Positions 1-7,557 of a stretch of DNA of 64,000 bases are shown here, piece by piece. The translations under genes were made by a program, and so were the position numbers. Numbering within the stretch: position 1 is the first letter of the stretch; each line of letters starts with the position of its first letter. The notes under the pieces are model-generated. The model made no database searches. It was not told the DNA's origin and saw nothing but the letters and a program-made list of their open reading frames with translations. This stretch comes from Clostridiales bacterium (GTDB taxonomy: Bacteria; Bacillota; Clostridia; Oscillospirales; Oscillospiraceae). Location: NCBI GenBank assembly GCA_019420945.1, contig JAHZGF010000046.1, positions 1 through 64,000 on the forward strand. The letters run 5' to 3'.

Positions 1-12
1 GCTATTTTTTGT

Positions 13-31
13 CCCCCGGCATAGCCGGGGG
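13..31 (+). terminator. Hairpin, possible terminator of an upstream gene
   Basis: CCCCCGGC and GCCGGGGG form a perfect 8-bp stem with a 3-base loop, followed by a short T-rich tail (TTGTCTTT). It may end a plus-strand gene lying before the window. The poly-T is weak. Confidence 0.4.
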
Positions 32-52
32 TTGTCTTTGGTACCACCAACA

Positions 53-89
53 CAAAAAAGGATGACAGGGTTTATTCCCTGTCATCCTT
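53..89 (-). terminator. Rho-independent terminator of the phosphotransferase gene
   Basis: GGATGACAGGG and CCCTGTCATCC form an 11-bp stem. Read on the minus strand it is followed by six T. The stem includes the last codons and the stop codon of the gene at 72-995, so the terminator overlaps the coding end. Confidence 0.75.
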
Positions 90-995
90 TTCAATCTGAA
101 ATGGAACCAAACCAGCTTCCATCCTCTTGATCTGTTCTGCCTGCCGTCTGGCCATTGGCAAATATTTTTTGTAGTACTCGCCATCTGTAGACCCGTACTT
201 GTTGCCCACAAACACCCATTCGCAGTATTCATAGAGCAAGAAATACTCCAGGGTGCGGCGCCAATCGGAATACGAAATTCCCTTTTCCCGCAGCAGATGC
301 TCATAATAATAGTCGATGGCAAAAGCTCTGTCCTCCTGGGTCATGTAGAAAAAAGCGTCCTTCGTATCTTCCCCGTGGGCAATCAGACGGGCAAAGGAAG
401 CCGGATACGGGAGGATGCCGCCATACTCCCAGTCAATCAATACCGCCCTTTGATCCGATGCGATGACGTTGAAGGGCAGCAGATCATCATGGCACAGGGT
501 CCTGGGAACAGACTGATATACCTTCAGAAATGTCGCATAAACTTCTTCCAGCAGAGAGTCCTTCAGATACCGGCTGCGATTTTGGCAGCTCCAAAGGGCT
601 TGTTCAAAGGAATACCCCTTGTTTGCAAAAGTTTCGCTGTTCCAGGTGTTCCGCTGCAAGGAGATCAAGGCGTCCAGCGCCAGCGTCAGTTTGGCCCGGT
701 TGCAATGGCGCAAGTCCTCTCCCTGGATATACTCCAGCAGGAGATATGTTTTTTCTTCAAGGGTAATCGCCTGATGAAGGACAGGGATGCTGCTTCCCCC
801 ACATGCGGCCAGGATGGACTGGTAGGTTTCCGCTTCGCTGGCTTTGGCCTCCTTGAGGATATAGCTGGCCTGATCCGTTTCAATCCTCCACACCTGGTAG
901 GGCGTATCATCCTCCTCATGCCGCAGCTGTGTGATCACCGCACTTTCCGACAGAGGCACCGCATCAATGCGGGCAAGCAGTTCTGCCAGTTCCAT
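72..995 (-). CDS. Aminoglycoside/choline-kinase-type phosphotransferase
   Basis: Predicted cytoplasmic kinase of 307 residues in the APH/choline kinase fold family, which moves phosphate from ATP to a hydroxyl of a small molecule. The substrate cannot be read from sequence. The catalytic loop is CHDDLLPFN (residues about 168-176, with Asp170 or Asp171 and Asn176) and the metal-binding segment is IDWEYG (Asp188). Lys48 in YILKEAK is the likely ATP-binding lysine. I chose the ATG at 995 because AAAGGGAGGG lies 6-7 bases before it; an in-frame start seven codons upstream has no good site. It could be a choline/ethanolamine kinase (LicA-like) or a resistance-type enzyme; the latter is only a possibility. 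It stands alone between two terminators. Confidence 0.8.
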   Translation of the reverse strand: MELAELLARIDAVPLSESAVITQLRHEEDDTPYQVWRIETDQASYILKEAKASEAETYQSILAACGGSSIPVLHQAITLEEKTYLLLEYIQGEDLRHCNRAKLTLALDALISLQRNTWNSETFANKGYSFEQALWSCQNRSRYLKDSLLEEVYATFLKVYQSVPRTLCHDDLLPFNVIASDQRAVLIDWEYGGILPYPASFARLIAHGEDTKDAFFYMTQEDRAFAIDYYYEHLLREKGISYSDWRRTLEYFLLYEYCEWVFVGNKYGSTDGEYYKKYLPMARRQAEQIKRMEAGLVPFQIEKDDRE

Positions 996-1020
996 TGCAA
1001 ATCCCTCCCTTTTCATTCGC

Positions 1021-1073
1021 TCTATAAAAAATGGACACCAATCCCAATACCCAGGGTATCAGAATTGGTGTCC
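1021..1073 (-). terminator. Terminator of tRNA-Leu(UAA)
   Basis: GGACACCAAT and ATTGGTGTCC form a 10-bp outer stem around a structured loop. On the minus strand it is followed by a T-rich run. It lies immediately downstream of the tRNA. Confidence 0.75.
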
Positions 1074-1078
1074 AGTAA

Positions 1079-1165
1079 TGGTGCCGGAGACCGGGATCGA
1101 ACCGGCACGTGATCGCTCACACGGGATTTTAAGTCCCGGGCGTCTGCCAATTCCGCCACTCCGGC
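1079..1165 (-). tRNA. tRNA-Leu (anticodon UAA)
   Basis: Minus-strand tRNA of 87 bases including an encoded CCA. Acceptor arms GCCGGAG and CTCCGGC pair perfectly. The anticodon loop CTTAAAA carries UAA. There is a long class II variable arm and a GGTTCGATCC T-arm. The long variable arm fits leucine. Confidence 0.95.
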
Positions 1166-1275
1166 GTGCCTTTTATTTTAACATCCAAGGAAAAAAGCGT
1201 CAACCAAAAATAAGTGACATATTCTCCCTTCCCCCCGCATAAGATAATCGGTAGACTATTTCTGGAGGTATTCCC

Positions 1276-1389
1276 ATGGAACCAAAGATGTTGAATTTTC
1301 CCAACCCCTACAGCCGGGAGCTGCCCCAGGGGGATCTGGATGACCTGATCTTCGCCATCAGCGAAGAGCCCGTTGTCAGCGACCGCTGA
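1276..1389 (+). CDS. Small ORF of 37 residues, unknown function
   Basis: A small peptide starting MEPKMLNF and ending EEPVVSDR, rich in acidic residues, with no signal peptide, membrane segment or cysteine. The start ATG is preceded at good distance by CTGGAGGT, the main reason to think it is translated. It sits alone between tRNA-Leu and prfB, with a strong hairpin at 1463-1491 downstream. I do not recognise a family. The acidic leader-like composition would suit a leader or precursor peptide, but no modifying enzyme is adjacent, so that is not claimed. Confidence 0.45.
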   Translation: MEPKMLNFPNPYSRELPQGDLDDLIFAISEEPVVSDR

Positions 1390-1462
1390 CCCTCTGTCGG
1401 CACCGCCACTCTACCAGATTACCGCCCATCTGGGCGTACTTTTGAAGGATTTCAGCCGATGT

Positions 1463-1491
1463 GCCCGGGTTTTCCTCTGGAAAACCCGGGC
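1463..1491 (+). terminator. Strong hairpin downstream of the small ORF
   Basis: GCCCGGGTTTTCC and GGAAAACCCGGGC form a 13-bp stem with a 3-base loop. Only a weak T tail follows. It separates the small ORF from the prfB promoter, which begins eight bases later. Confidence 0.55.
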
Positions 1492-1498
1492 CAAACTC

Positions 1499-1527
1499 TT
1501 TACAGCGGCATGTGTTTTGGATATAAT
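1499..1527 (+). promoter_or_regulatory. Sigma-A promoter of prfB
   Basis: TTTACA at 1499-1504 and TATAAT at 1522-1527 are separated by 17 bases. The expected start is about 35-40 bases before the prfB ATG. Confidence 0.75.
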
Positions 1528-1571
1528 ATTAGATTGAACAATTCTGTATAATAATAGAAAGGATCATCGAT

Positions 1572-2699
1572 ATGGCTATCCTTCAATTTGATGAATACAA
1601 GAGCAAGCTTCTGGCCCTGAAACCCACCCTGACTGAGCTGGCCGAGGCTCTGGGCCTGGAGGCCGCCGAACAGGAGCTGGATCTGCTCCAGGCGGAGAGC
1701 GCCGCCGACGGCTTCTGGAATGACATGGAGCACGCCCAGAAGGTGACCACCCGCATCAAGAACCTGCAGGACAAGATCGACAACCAGAAAAAACGGGAGT
1801 CCGGCCTGGAGGATCTGCTCACCCTGTGCGAGATGGGCCAGGAGATGGAGGACGAGTCCCTGATTCCTGAAATTCAGGAGGGCTATGACCAGCTGGTGCA
1901 GGATCTGGAGAAAGCCAGACTGGCCACCCTGTTCACCGGAGAGTATGACCATCTGGACTGCATGCTGACCATCCACGCCGGTGCCGGCGGCACCGAGGCC
2001 CAGGACTGGGCCAGCATGCTCTTCCGGATGTACACCCGCTGGGCGGAGCGCCAGGGCTTCAAGTGGGAGACCCTGGACTACGAGGACGGCGACGAGGCCG
2101 GCATCAAGTCCGCCACCATCATGGTCACCGGCGAGAACGCCTACGGCTACCTCCGGGGCGAAAACGGCGTCCACCGTCTAGTGCGCATCTCCCCCTTCGA
2201 CTCCAACGCCCGGCGTCAGACCTCCTTCGCCGCGGTGGAGGTTATGCCCGACCTGCCCGACGACGTGGAAGTGGAGATCCGTCCCGAGGACGTGGAGATG
2301 CAGGTGTTCCGCTCCTCCGGCGCCGGCGGCCAGCACATCAACAAGACCTCCTCCGCCGTCCGGCTCATCCATAAGCCCACCGGCATCGTGGTCTCCAGCC
2401 AGCAGCAGCGCTCCCAGTTCCAGAACAAGGACACCTGCTATCGGATGCTGCGGGATAAGCTGGTTCAGCTCCAGATGCAGGCCCATGCGGAGAAGATCTC
2501 CGACCTGAAGGGCGTTCAGATGAAGATCGAATGGGGCAGCCAGATCCGCTCCTATGTGTTCATGCCCTATCAGATGGTCAAGGACAATCGCACCGGCCAC
2601 GAGACCAGCAACATCAACGCCGTCATGGACGGCGATCTGGACGGTTTCATCACCGCCTATCTGACCTGCGCCGCCACCAACACCTGGGTCACCAAGTAA
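1572..2699 (+). CDS. prfB: Peptide chain release factor 2 (RF2)
   Basis: RF2 of 375 residues, which reads UGA and UAA stop codons on the ribosome and triggers peptide release. The stop-codon recognition tripeptide SPF is at residues 207-209 (RF2-type, not the PxT of RF1). The universal GGQ is at 252-254 within SGAGGQHIN, followed by the NKTSSAVRL segment. The open reading frame is continuous. In many bacteria a UGA near codon 25 forces a +1 frameshift that autoregulates the gene; here the equivalent region (EALGLEAAEQ, residues 25-34) reads straight through. Promoter and terminator flank it, so it is a single-gene unit. Confidence 0.97.
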   Translation: MAILQFDEYKSKLLALKPTLTELAEALGLEAAEQELDLLQAESAADGFWNDMEHAQKVTTRIKNLQDKIDNQKKRESGLEDLLTLCEMGQEMEDESLIPEIQEGYDQLVQDLEKARLATLFTGEYDHLDCMLTIHAGAGGTEAQDWASMLFRMYTRWAERQGFKWETLDYEDGDEAGIKSATIMVTGENAYGYLRGENGVHRLVRISPFDSNARRQTSFAAVEVMPDLPDDVEVEIRPEDVEMQVFRSSGAGGQHINKTSSAVRLIHKPTGIVVSSQQQRSQFQNKDTCYRMLRDKLVQLQMQAHAEKISDLKGVQMKIEWGSQIRSYVFMPYQMVKDNRTGHETSNINAVMDGDLDGFITAYLTCAATNTWVTK

Positions 2700-2711
2700 T
2701 CAATGAAGCAA

Positions 2712-2757
2712 AGCGGGCACGCTGCTCTTTTCCGCAGCGTGCCCGCTTTTTGTTTTA
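2712..2757 (+). terminator. Terminator of prfB
   Basis: AGCGGGCACGCTGC and GCAGCGTGCCCGCT form a 14-bp perfect stem followed by TTTTTGTTTT. It lies between convergent genes and may partly serve the opposite strand too. Confidence 0.9.
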
Positions 2758-4470
2758 TCCGTTGGCCACAGTGAACAGGGAGTAGAAGAGCTCCCGGCGC
2801 TCCATCAATTCCTCGAAGCTGCCCTGCTCGGTGACGGCGCCGTTTTTCAGCACCAGAATGCTGTCGTAGCGCCGCAGCAGCCCCTCCTCCAGCCGGTGGG
2901 TCACCACAATGCTGGTGAGGTCCGGGATATCCAGAATGGCAGAGGTGACCTGGCTGGCGGTCTGGGCGTCCAGGGCGGCGGTGGCCTCGTCCACCAGCAG
3001 CACCGGGGTACCCCGGAGCAGGCTCCGGGCGATGGACACCCGCTGGCGCTCACCGCCGGAGAGTCCCACGCCGTTTTCACCGCACCGGTAATCCTCTCCC
3101 CGCTGCCGCAGCAGCTCTCCCAGTCCCGCCTGTTCTGCCGCAGCGTCTACCCGCGCCGGGTCAAACTCCCCGAACATGGTGATGTTGCTGCGGATGGTAT
3201 CGTCAAACAGGAAAACGTTCTGACCGATGAGGCTCATCAGGTCATAGAGGCTGTCCGGGTCGATGGTTCGCATCTCGGCGCCATCGATGGTGATGGAGCC
3301 CTGATAGTCCCGGCTGGCCCCCATCAGCAGATTGAGCATGGTAGATTTACCAGCTCCGGAGGTACCTACCAAAGCGTAGCGTTTGCCCGCCTCAAACCGG
3401 ACTGACAGATCCTTTAAAATGTGCTTATCCGGCTCATAGCCAAAGGTCACATGGCTCAACTCAATGGCCTGATGCAGTTCCGGCGGAATGGGGTCGCCAC
3501 TGTGACCGGCGTTCTCCGCCGTCACCTGGGCCAGTTTGTCCACCAGCGCCCGGGCCGCCCGACGGCTGGCCCAGTACTGGGGCACCGTCTGGATGGGCAT
3601 CAGCAGATAGTTGCAGAGATTGACAAAGATCAGCACCGTGCCGGCGGTGATTTCGCCCCGGATGGCCAGCCAAGCCCCCAGCAGAAAAACCCCCATCTGG
3701 AGCAGCAGCGCTCCGGTGTTGGAAAAGGCGTTTAAAATCTGCTCATACCAGCGACGGGAACGCTTGGTGTGTTCCAGCTGCCGGTTGGAGTCCTCAAAGA
3801 GCTTGCGCACCCTGCCCTCGGCCTTGAAACTCTTGATGACAGAAAAACCCCGGAGCAAATCCTGAAGGGAGGATACAAACCGCTCGTTTTCCCCACTGAC
3901 CGCCTGCTCCCGGCGGGCCAGCCCCTGACCCATCACCAGGGAGATCAGGATGGGGACTGCGCACAGCACTACGGTGGCCAGCGTAAGCCGCCAGTCATAC
4001 CAGAGCATCATGCCCAGGGCCCCCACAAACATGGCGCAGTAATAGAGCAGCAGAAAGGAGCGGTTTAAGTAGTTTTCTTCCACGGAGTTGACGTCGTTGG
4101 TCAGCACCGAGAGATAGCGACCGGTATTCTCCCGGGTGAAGGCGGAGATGCTCTTCTCTGTCAGCCTGGAGAAGGCCAGGGCCTTGTAACTCTCCAGGGC
4201 TCGATGAATAAAGCTGCTGCGCAGTCTGCCGGTGACCAGCTCTCCCGCCAACATCATCGGAATCAGCACCAGCTGGAACAGGGCCATCCCCGCCAGGGCC
4301 CGGAGATCTCCGGCGTTGATGATGTCCAGAATATCTCCCAACACCTTGGAGAAAATCAGGCTGAACGCCGTACTCAGGGCCATCAGCACCATGGCGGCCC
4401 AGAACCGCAGCCGATTGCCCCGATAAAAGGCCTTAAAATACGCCTGGCTGCTCTGTTCACCCTTCTTCAT
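2755..4470 (-). CDS. ABC exporter, fused membrane and ATPase domains
   Basis: Half-size type IV ABC exporter of 571 residues that should work as a dimer pumping a substrate out of the cell. About six membrane segments lie in residues 20-300. The ATPase domain then shows Walker A GTSGAGKS, Q-loop (LIGQNVF), signature LSGGERQR, Walker B (VLLVDEATAAL) and the switch histidine (VVTHR). The glutamate after Walker B is present, so it should be catalytically competent. The start overlaps the end of the upstream Xre regulator gene by 14 bases, so the two are co-transcribed and probably translationally coupled. The substrate is unknown; drug or peptide export is usual for this layout. Confidence 0.88.
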   Translation of the reverse strand: MKKGEQSSQAYFKAFYRGNRLRFWAAMVLMALSTAFSLIFSKVLGDILDIINAGDLRALAGMALFQLVLIPMMLAGELVTGRLRSSFIHRALESYKALAFSRLTEKSISAFTRENTGRYLSVLTNDVNSVEENYLNRSFLLLYYCAMFVGALGMMLWYDWRLTLATVVLCAVPILISLVMGQGLARREQAVSGENERFVSSLQDLLRGFSVIKSFKAEGRVRKLFEDSNRQLEHTKRSRRWYEQILNAFSNTGALLLQMGVFLLGAWLAIRGEITAGTVLIFVNLCNYLLMPIQTVPQYWASRRAARALVDKLAQVTAENAGHSGDPIPPELHQAIELSHVTFGYEPDKHILKDLSVRFEAGKRYALVGTSGAGKSTMLNLLMGASRDYQGSITIDGAEMRTIDPDSLYDLMSLIGQNVFLFDDTIRSNITMFGEFDPARVDAAAEQAGLGELLRQRGEDYRCGENGVGLSGGERQRVSIARSLLRGTPVLLVDEATAALDAQTASQVTSAILDIPDLTSIVVTHRLEEGLLRRYDSILVLKNGAVTEQGSFEELMERRELFYSLFTVANG

Positions 4471-5356
4471 GGTTCTGTTCCTCCTTCAGCATGGGCTGGG
4501 CCCGCACATCCCAGGCACAGGCCCAGGCCTCGTTTTTCTCCAGCAGCCACCGGGTAAAATAGAGGAAGGGGATCAGCCCCTCCTGGTCGTTGTTCTGGTA
4601 GGCGGTTATCGCTCCATCCTCGGTCTCCAGGGTATTGGTGTTCAGCAGATGGCATTCCTCCAGCGCCTCCAGCAGCGGCTGCACTTGCTCCAGCTCCATA
4701 CCGATCCCAAATGCCACTGCCGGGGCGGTGGCGTAAGCCCCCCGTTTTTTCTTTAATAGCCAGCTCATGATTTCCAAAGCCCCGGGCCGGCTCAGCGCCA
4801 AAAACAGCTTCCGGCAGTCCTCCAGGGAGGCAAAAGCGGCGGCGTAGCCCTCCTCCGGTTCCGGAATCAGCATCAGCATGGGAAAGTCCTCCGCCGGCAC
4901 CCCCAGCAGCATCCCCTCCGGGGAGACAAACTTGCTGCGCAGCCAGCAGCCCTCCCCATCCCGGCTGGGGCTGGCGTTGGGGGTGAAGGCGCTCTTTTCG
5001 CACAGCGGGCTCATCCGAAGAATCCCCTGCAGCTCCGGGGGCGCCCCCAGATCATAGATGTCGTTGACCAGCAGCCGGAACAGCTCCCGCAGCCGCCGCC
5101 CTTCCGGTATTCCCTGCATCCAACGGCTCAGCTGGGCGCTGATGTCCTCATGCTCCCGCTGCTCCCGGCCGAACAGAGTGTCAATGCTCACTCCCAGCCG
5201 GTCCGCCAGGGCGGGCAGCAGCTCCACATCCGGAGCGCCCCCGTTCTCCCACTTGCTCACCGCCTGGGCAGATACTCCCACCTGACGGCCCAACTGCTCC
5301 TGGGTCAGTCCCCGCTGTCGCCGCAGGGTGGCAATACGGTTTCCAATGGTCTCCAT
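4457..5356 (-). CDS. Xre-family regulator with C-terminal sensory region
   Basis: 299 residues. The first ~60 form a classic Cro/CI helix-turn-helix (RRQRGLTQEQLGRQ, then VSAQAVSKWENG). The rest (70-299) is not a family I can name and may sense a ligand. It precedes and overlaps an ABC exporter gene, a common arrangement for local control of an exporter. A good promoter (5389-5417) has the palindrome GGTTG-TATG-CAACC over its -35 box, suggesting autoregulation. The target being its own operon is inference. Confidence 0.8.
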   Translation of the reverse strand: METIGNRIATLRRQRGLTQEQLGRQVGVSAQAVSKWENGGAPDVELLPALADRLGVSIDTLFGREQREHEDISAQLSRWMQGIPEGRRLRELFRLLVNDIYDLGAPPELQGILRMSPLCEKSAFTPNASPSRDGEGCWLRSKFVSPEGMLLGVPAEDFPMLMLIPEPEEGYAAAFASLEDCRKLFLALSRPGALEIMSWLLKKKRGAYATAPAVAFGIGMELEQVQPLLEALEECHLLNTNTLETEDGAITAYQNNDQEGLIPFLYFTRWLLEKNEAWACAWDVRAQPMLKEEQNHEEG

Positions 5357-5388
5357 CGCTCAAACGCCCCTTTTCTTCTGCTGGTTGA

Positions 5389-5417
5389 ATTGTACCAAAA
5401 GCATAGGTTGTATGCAA
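5389..5417 (-). promoter_or_regulatory. Promoter of the Xre/ABC exporter operon
   Basis: On the minus strand TTGCAT (5412-5417) and TACAAT (5389-5394) are 17 bases apart. The inverted repeat GGTTG-TATG-CAACC (5406-5419) covers the -35 box. Confidence 0.65.
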
Positions 5418-5438
5418 CCGAGGTTGATTTGCCGTTTT

Positions 5439-5453
5439 TCAACTAATAGTTGA
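5439..5453. promoter_or_regulatory. Palindrome, candidate operator between divergent genes
   Basis: TCAACTA-A-TAGTTGA is a perfect 7+1+7 palindrome about 20 bases upstream of the -35 box of the Xre gene. It is a plausible second binding site for that regulator. No experiment is implied. Confidence 0.4.
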
Positions 5454-5651
5454 TTTCATTTCTTGTGTTTCTTTTCTTGCGTTTTTGCTCATGCTAGAAA
5501 AAGTCCGTTTGTTCACAATTTGTTTTTTTCGTTTTCAAGGTATTTTAAGGTTATCCGAATACAATGACCATGCTGAGAGGAAGCGGAGGCCACGAGCCTT
5601 CCCCTACAGACCACAACAATGTAACGTTATCCTAAAAAGGAGTTGTTTGAT

Positions 5652-7235
5652 ATGTTCCCTGACAATGAATACAAGCCCAACGACGAACTGACGTCCAACA
5701 GCGAGCCCAGCTCCGGCTCCACCACTCCTACTCCTGATTATACCTCCGGCCAGTGGAGCGGCAGCCCCTACGGCAGCGCCGGTACCTCTGACAACAGCTA
5801 TGGCGCCACCGGCGGCAGTTACGATGCCTCCGGCAACAGCTATGGATCGTCCCCCAATACCTACGGACCCTCCAGCAGTGCCTACAGCGGCAGCAACCCC
5901 TTCGGCGGCTTCGGCGGCTCCAATACTCCGCCCACTCCGCCTCATACCGGTAAGGTGAAGGCCGCCAAGGTTAAAAAGGGCTGGACCGCCCCCAAGCTCA
6001 TCGCTCTGTGCCTGGCCTGCGCCATTGTGGGCGGCTGTGTCAGCGGCGGCGCCTTTGCCCTGGTGAGCACCGGCCGCAACCAGCAGGCCACCAACACCTC
6101 CACTTCCACTGTGTTGGAAAGTGACCGCACCCCCACCACCAACGTCCAGACCAACCAGGTCTCCGCCGGTGAGGAGATGTCGGTCTCCGAAATCTACAAC
6201 GCCTATTCCGGCAGCGTGGTTTCCATTCAGGTCAGCAGCGAAAGCGGCAGCGGCGCCGGCACCGGCTTCGTCATCACCGATGACGGCTATATCGTCACCT
6301 GCCACCACGTCATTGACGGCGCCACCGACATTGCCGTCACCTTCTCCGACTCCACCAGCTATCCTGCCACCTTGGTGGGCAGCGACGCCGACAACGACAT
6401 CGCCGTGCTGAAAATCGATGCCACCGGCCTGAAACCCGTGGTATTGGGTGACAGCAGCCAGCTGCAGGTGGGCGATACCGTCACCACCATCGGCAACGCC
6501 CTGGGCACCCTGGCCAACACCACCACCACCGGTGTGGTCTCCGCTCTGGACCGGGCCATTGAGATGAGCGACGGCAGCGTCATCAACGTGCTGCAGACCG
6601 ACTGCACCGTTAACTCCGGCAACTCCGGCGGCCCCCTGTTCAACGCCTATGGCGAGGTCATCGGCATTGTCAACGCCAAGTATTCCTCCAACGGTTATTC
6701 CAGCTCTGCTTCCATCGAGGGCATCGGTTTTGCCATTCCCTATGCCGACGTCTCCTCCAAGATCACCGATCTGATGCAGTACGGCTATATCACCGGCAAG
6801 CCCTCTCTGGGCATTACCGTCTCCACCGTCTCCGCTCTGGACGCCCAGCGGTACAACATGGTGGTGGGCGCCTATGTCAACTCCGTCACCGATGGCTCCT
6901 GCGCTCAGACCGCCGGCCTCCAGCAGGGTGACATCATCACCGGCGTGGACGGCCAGGAGATCACCACCTACGAAGAGCTGGTCAACGCCAAGAATGAACG
7001 CTCCGCCGGGGATCAGATGACCCTGGACGTGTGGCGCAACGGCGAAACCCTGACCATCACCGTAACTCTGGACGAGGAAGTGCCCACTAACGACACCACC
7101 TCCGATTCCAGCACCGACAACAGCCAGCCCCAGGACGGCCAGGACTATGGCAGCCAGGACTACAACAACATGTCCCCGGAAGACTTCTTTAACTACTTCT
7201 TCGGACAGGGCGGCAACGGCCAGGGCGGCTGGTAA
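5652..7235 (+). CDS. Membrane-anchored HtrA-type serine protease
   Basis: Surface protein quality-control protease of 527 residues. The N-terminal ~110 residues are a Ser/Gly/Tyr/Pro-rich cytoplasmic tail, followed by one membrane segment (about 115-140). The trypsin-like domain has the triad His219 (TCHHVID), Asp249 (DNDIAVL) and Ser325 (GNSGGP). A single PDZ domain covers roughly 380-475, and a Gln/Asp/Gly-rich tail ends the protein. The layout matches Gram-positive HtrA/DegP-like proteins, which degrade misfolded exported proteins. I chose the ATG at 5652 because AAGGAG ends nine bases before it; the TTG at 5643 is too close. It has its own leader and terminator. Confidence 0.93.
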   Translation: MFPDNEYKPNDELTSNSEPSSGSTTPTPDYTSGQWSGSPYGSAGTSDNSYGATGGSYDASGNSYGSSPNTYGPSSSAYSGSNPFGGFGGSNTPPTPPHTGKVKAAKVKKGWTAPKLIALCLACAIVGGCVSGGAFALVSTGRNQQATNTSTSTVLESDRTPTTNVQTNQVSAGEEMSVSEIYNAYSGSVVSIQVSSESGSGAGTGFVITDDGYIVTCHHVIDGATDIAVTFSDSTSYPATLVGSDADNDIAVLKIDATGLKPVVLGDSSQLQVGDTVTTIGNALGTLANTTTTGVVSALDRAIEMSDGSVINVLQTDCTVNSGNSGGPLFNAYGEVIGIVNAKYSSNGYSSSASIEGIGFAIPYADVSSKITDLMQYGYITGKPSLGITVSTVSALDAQRYNMVVGAYVNSVTDGSCAQTAGLQQGDIITGVDGQEITTYEELVNAKNERSAGDQMTLDVWRNGETLTITVTLDEEVPTNDTTSDSSTDNSQPQDGQDYGSQDYNNMSPEDFFNYFFGQGGNGQGGW

Positions 7236-7278
7236 CGTTCCTTTGCGATTGTTCTTCTTCATTTTTCTTCTCTCTCCT

Positions 7279-7324
7279 GTCCAGGGAGCCCCCAATTACG
7301 GCGGGCTCCCTGGACGCCTTTTTC
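7279..7324 (+). terminator. Terminator of the HtrA gene
   Basis: GTCCAGGGAGCCC and GGGCTCCCTGGAC form a 13-bp stem followed by CCTTTTTCT. Confidence 0.85.
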
Positions 7325-7381
7325 TGCCCTCGGGTGAATAATGTCATGATTGCGGCAACAAGCATGTCATCGGACGGCAGG

Positions 7382-7410
7382 TTGAACCCTGCACCTGGAT
7401 CTGCTATAAT
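7382..7410 (+). promoter_or_regulatory. Promoter of the MFS gene
   Basis: TTGAAC (7382-7387) and TATAAT (7405-7410) are 17 bases apart. The predicted transcript has a leader of about 140 bases before the MFS start codon. Confidence 0.75.
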
Positions 7411-7416
7411 AAATTA

Positions 7417-7557
7417 TGATGATTGATCTTAATACATAGAGGTACATTGCCTAATGAATTGTCCGATCTGATTTTAAGCACAGCTTATCAATTGATTTTT
7501 GACGCCCCCATAATGGCGTCTGTCTGTTGTGCTTAAAATGCAGAAAGGACTTTTTTC
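7417..7557 (+). promoter_or_regulatory. Structured leader, candidate attenuator of the MFS gene
   Basis: The leader holds two very short ORFs (MIDLNT at 7420 and MNCPI at 7454), then an 11-bp inverted repeat TTTTAAGCACA (7472-7482) and TGTGCTTAAAA (7528-7538). Inside it is a second stem, GACGCC (7501-7506) with GGCGTC (7515-7520). The SD (GAAAGG) and start codon follow directly. Leaders like this control many antibiotic-efflux genes by ribosome stalling; here that is inference only. Confidence 0.45.

Noticed and set aside
5604..7295. A 563-codon minus-strand frame opposite the HtrA gene
   Set aside because: Gly/Ala/Val-rich mirror image of the HtrA coding sequence; no support as a gene.
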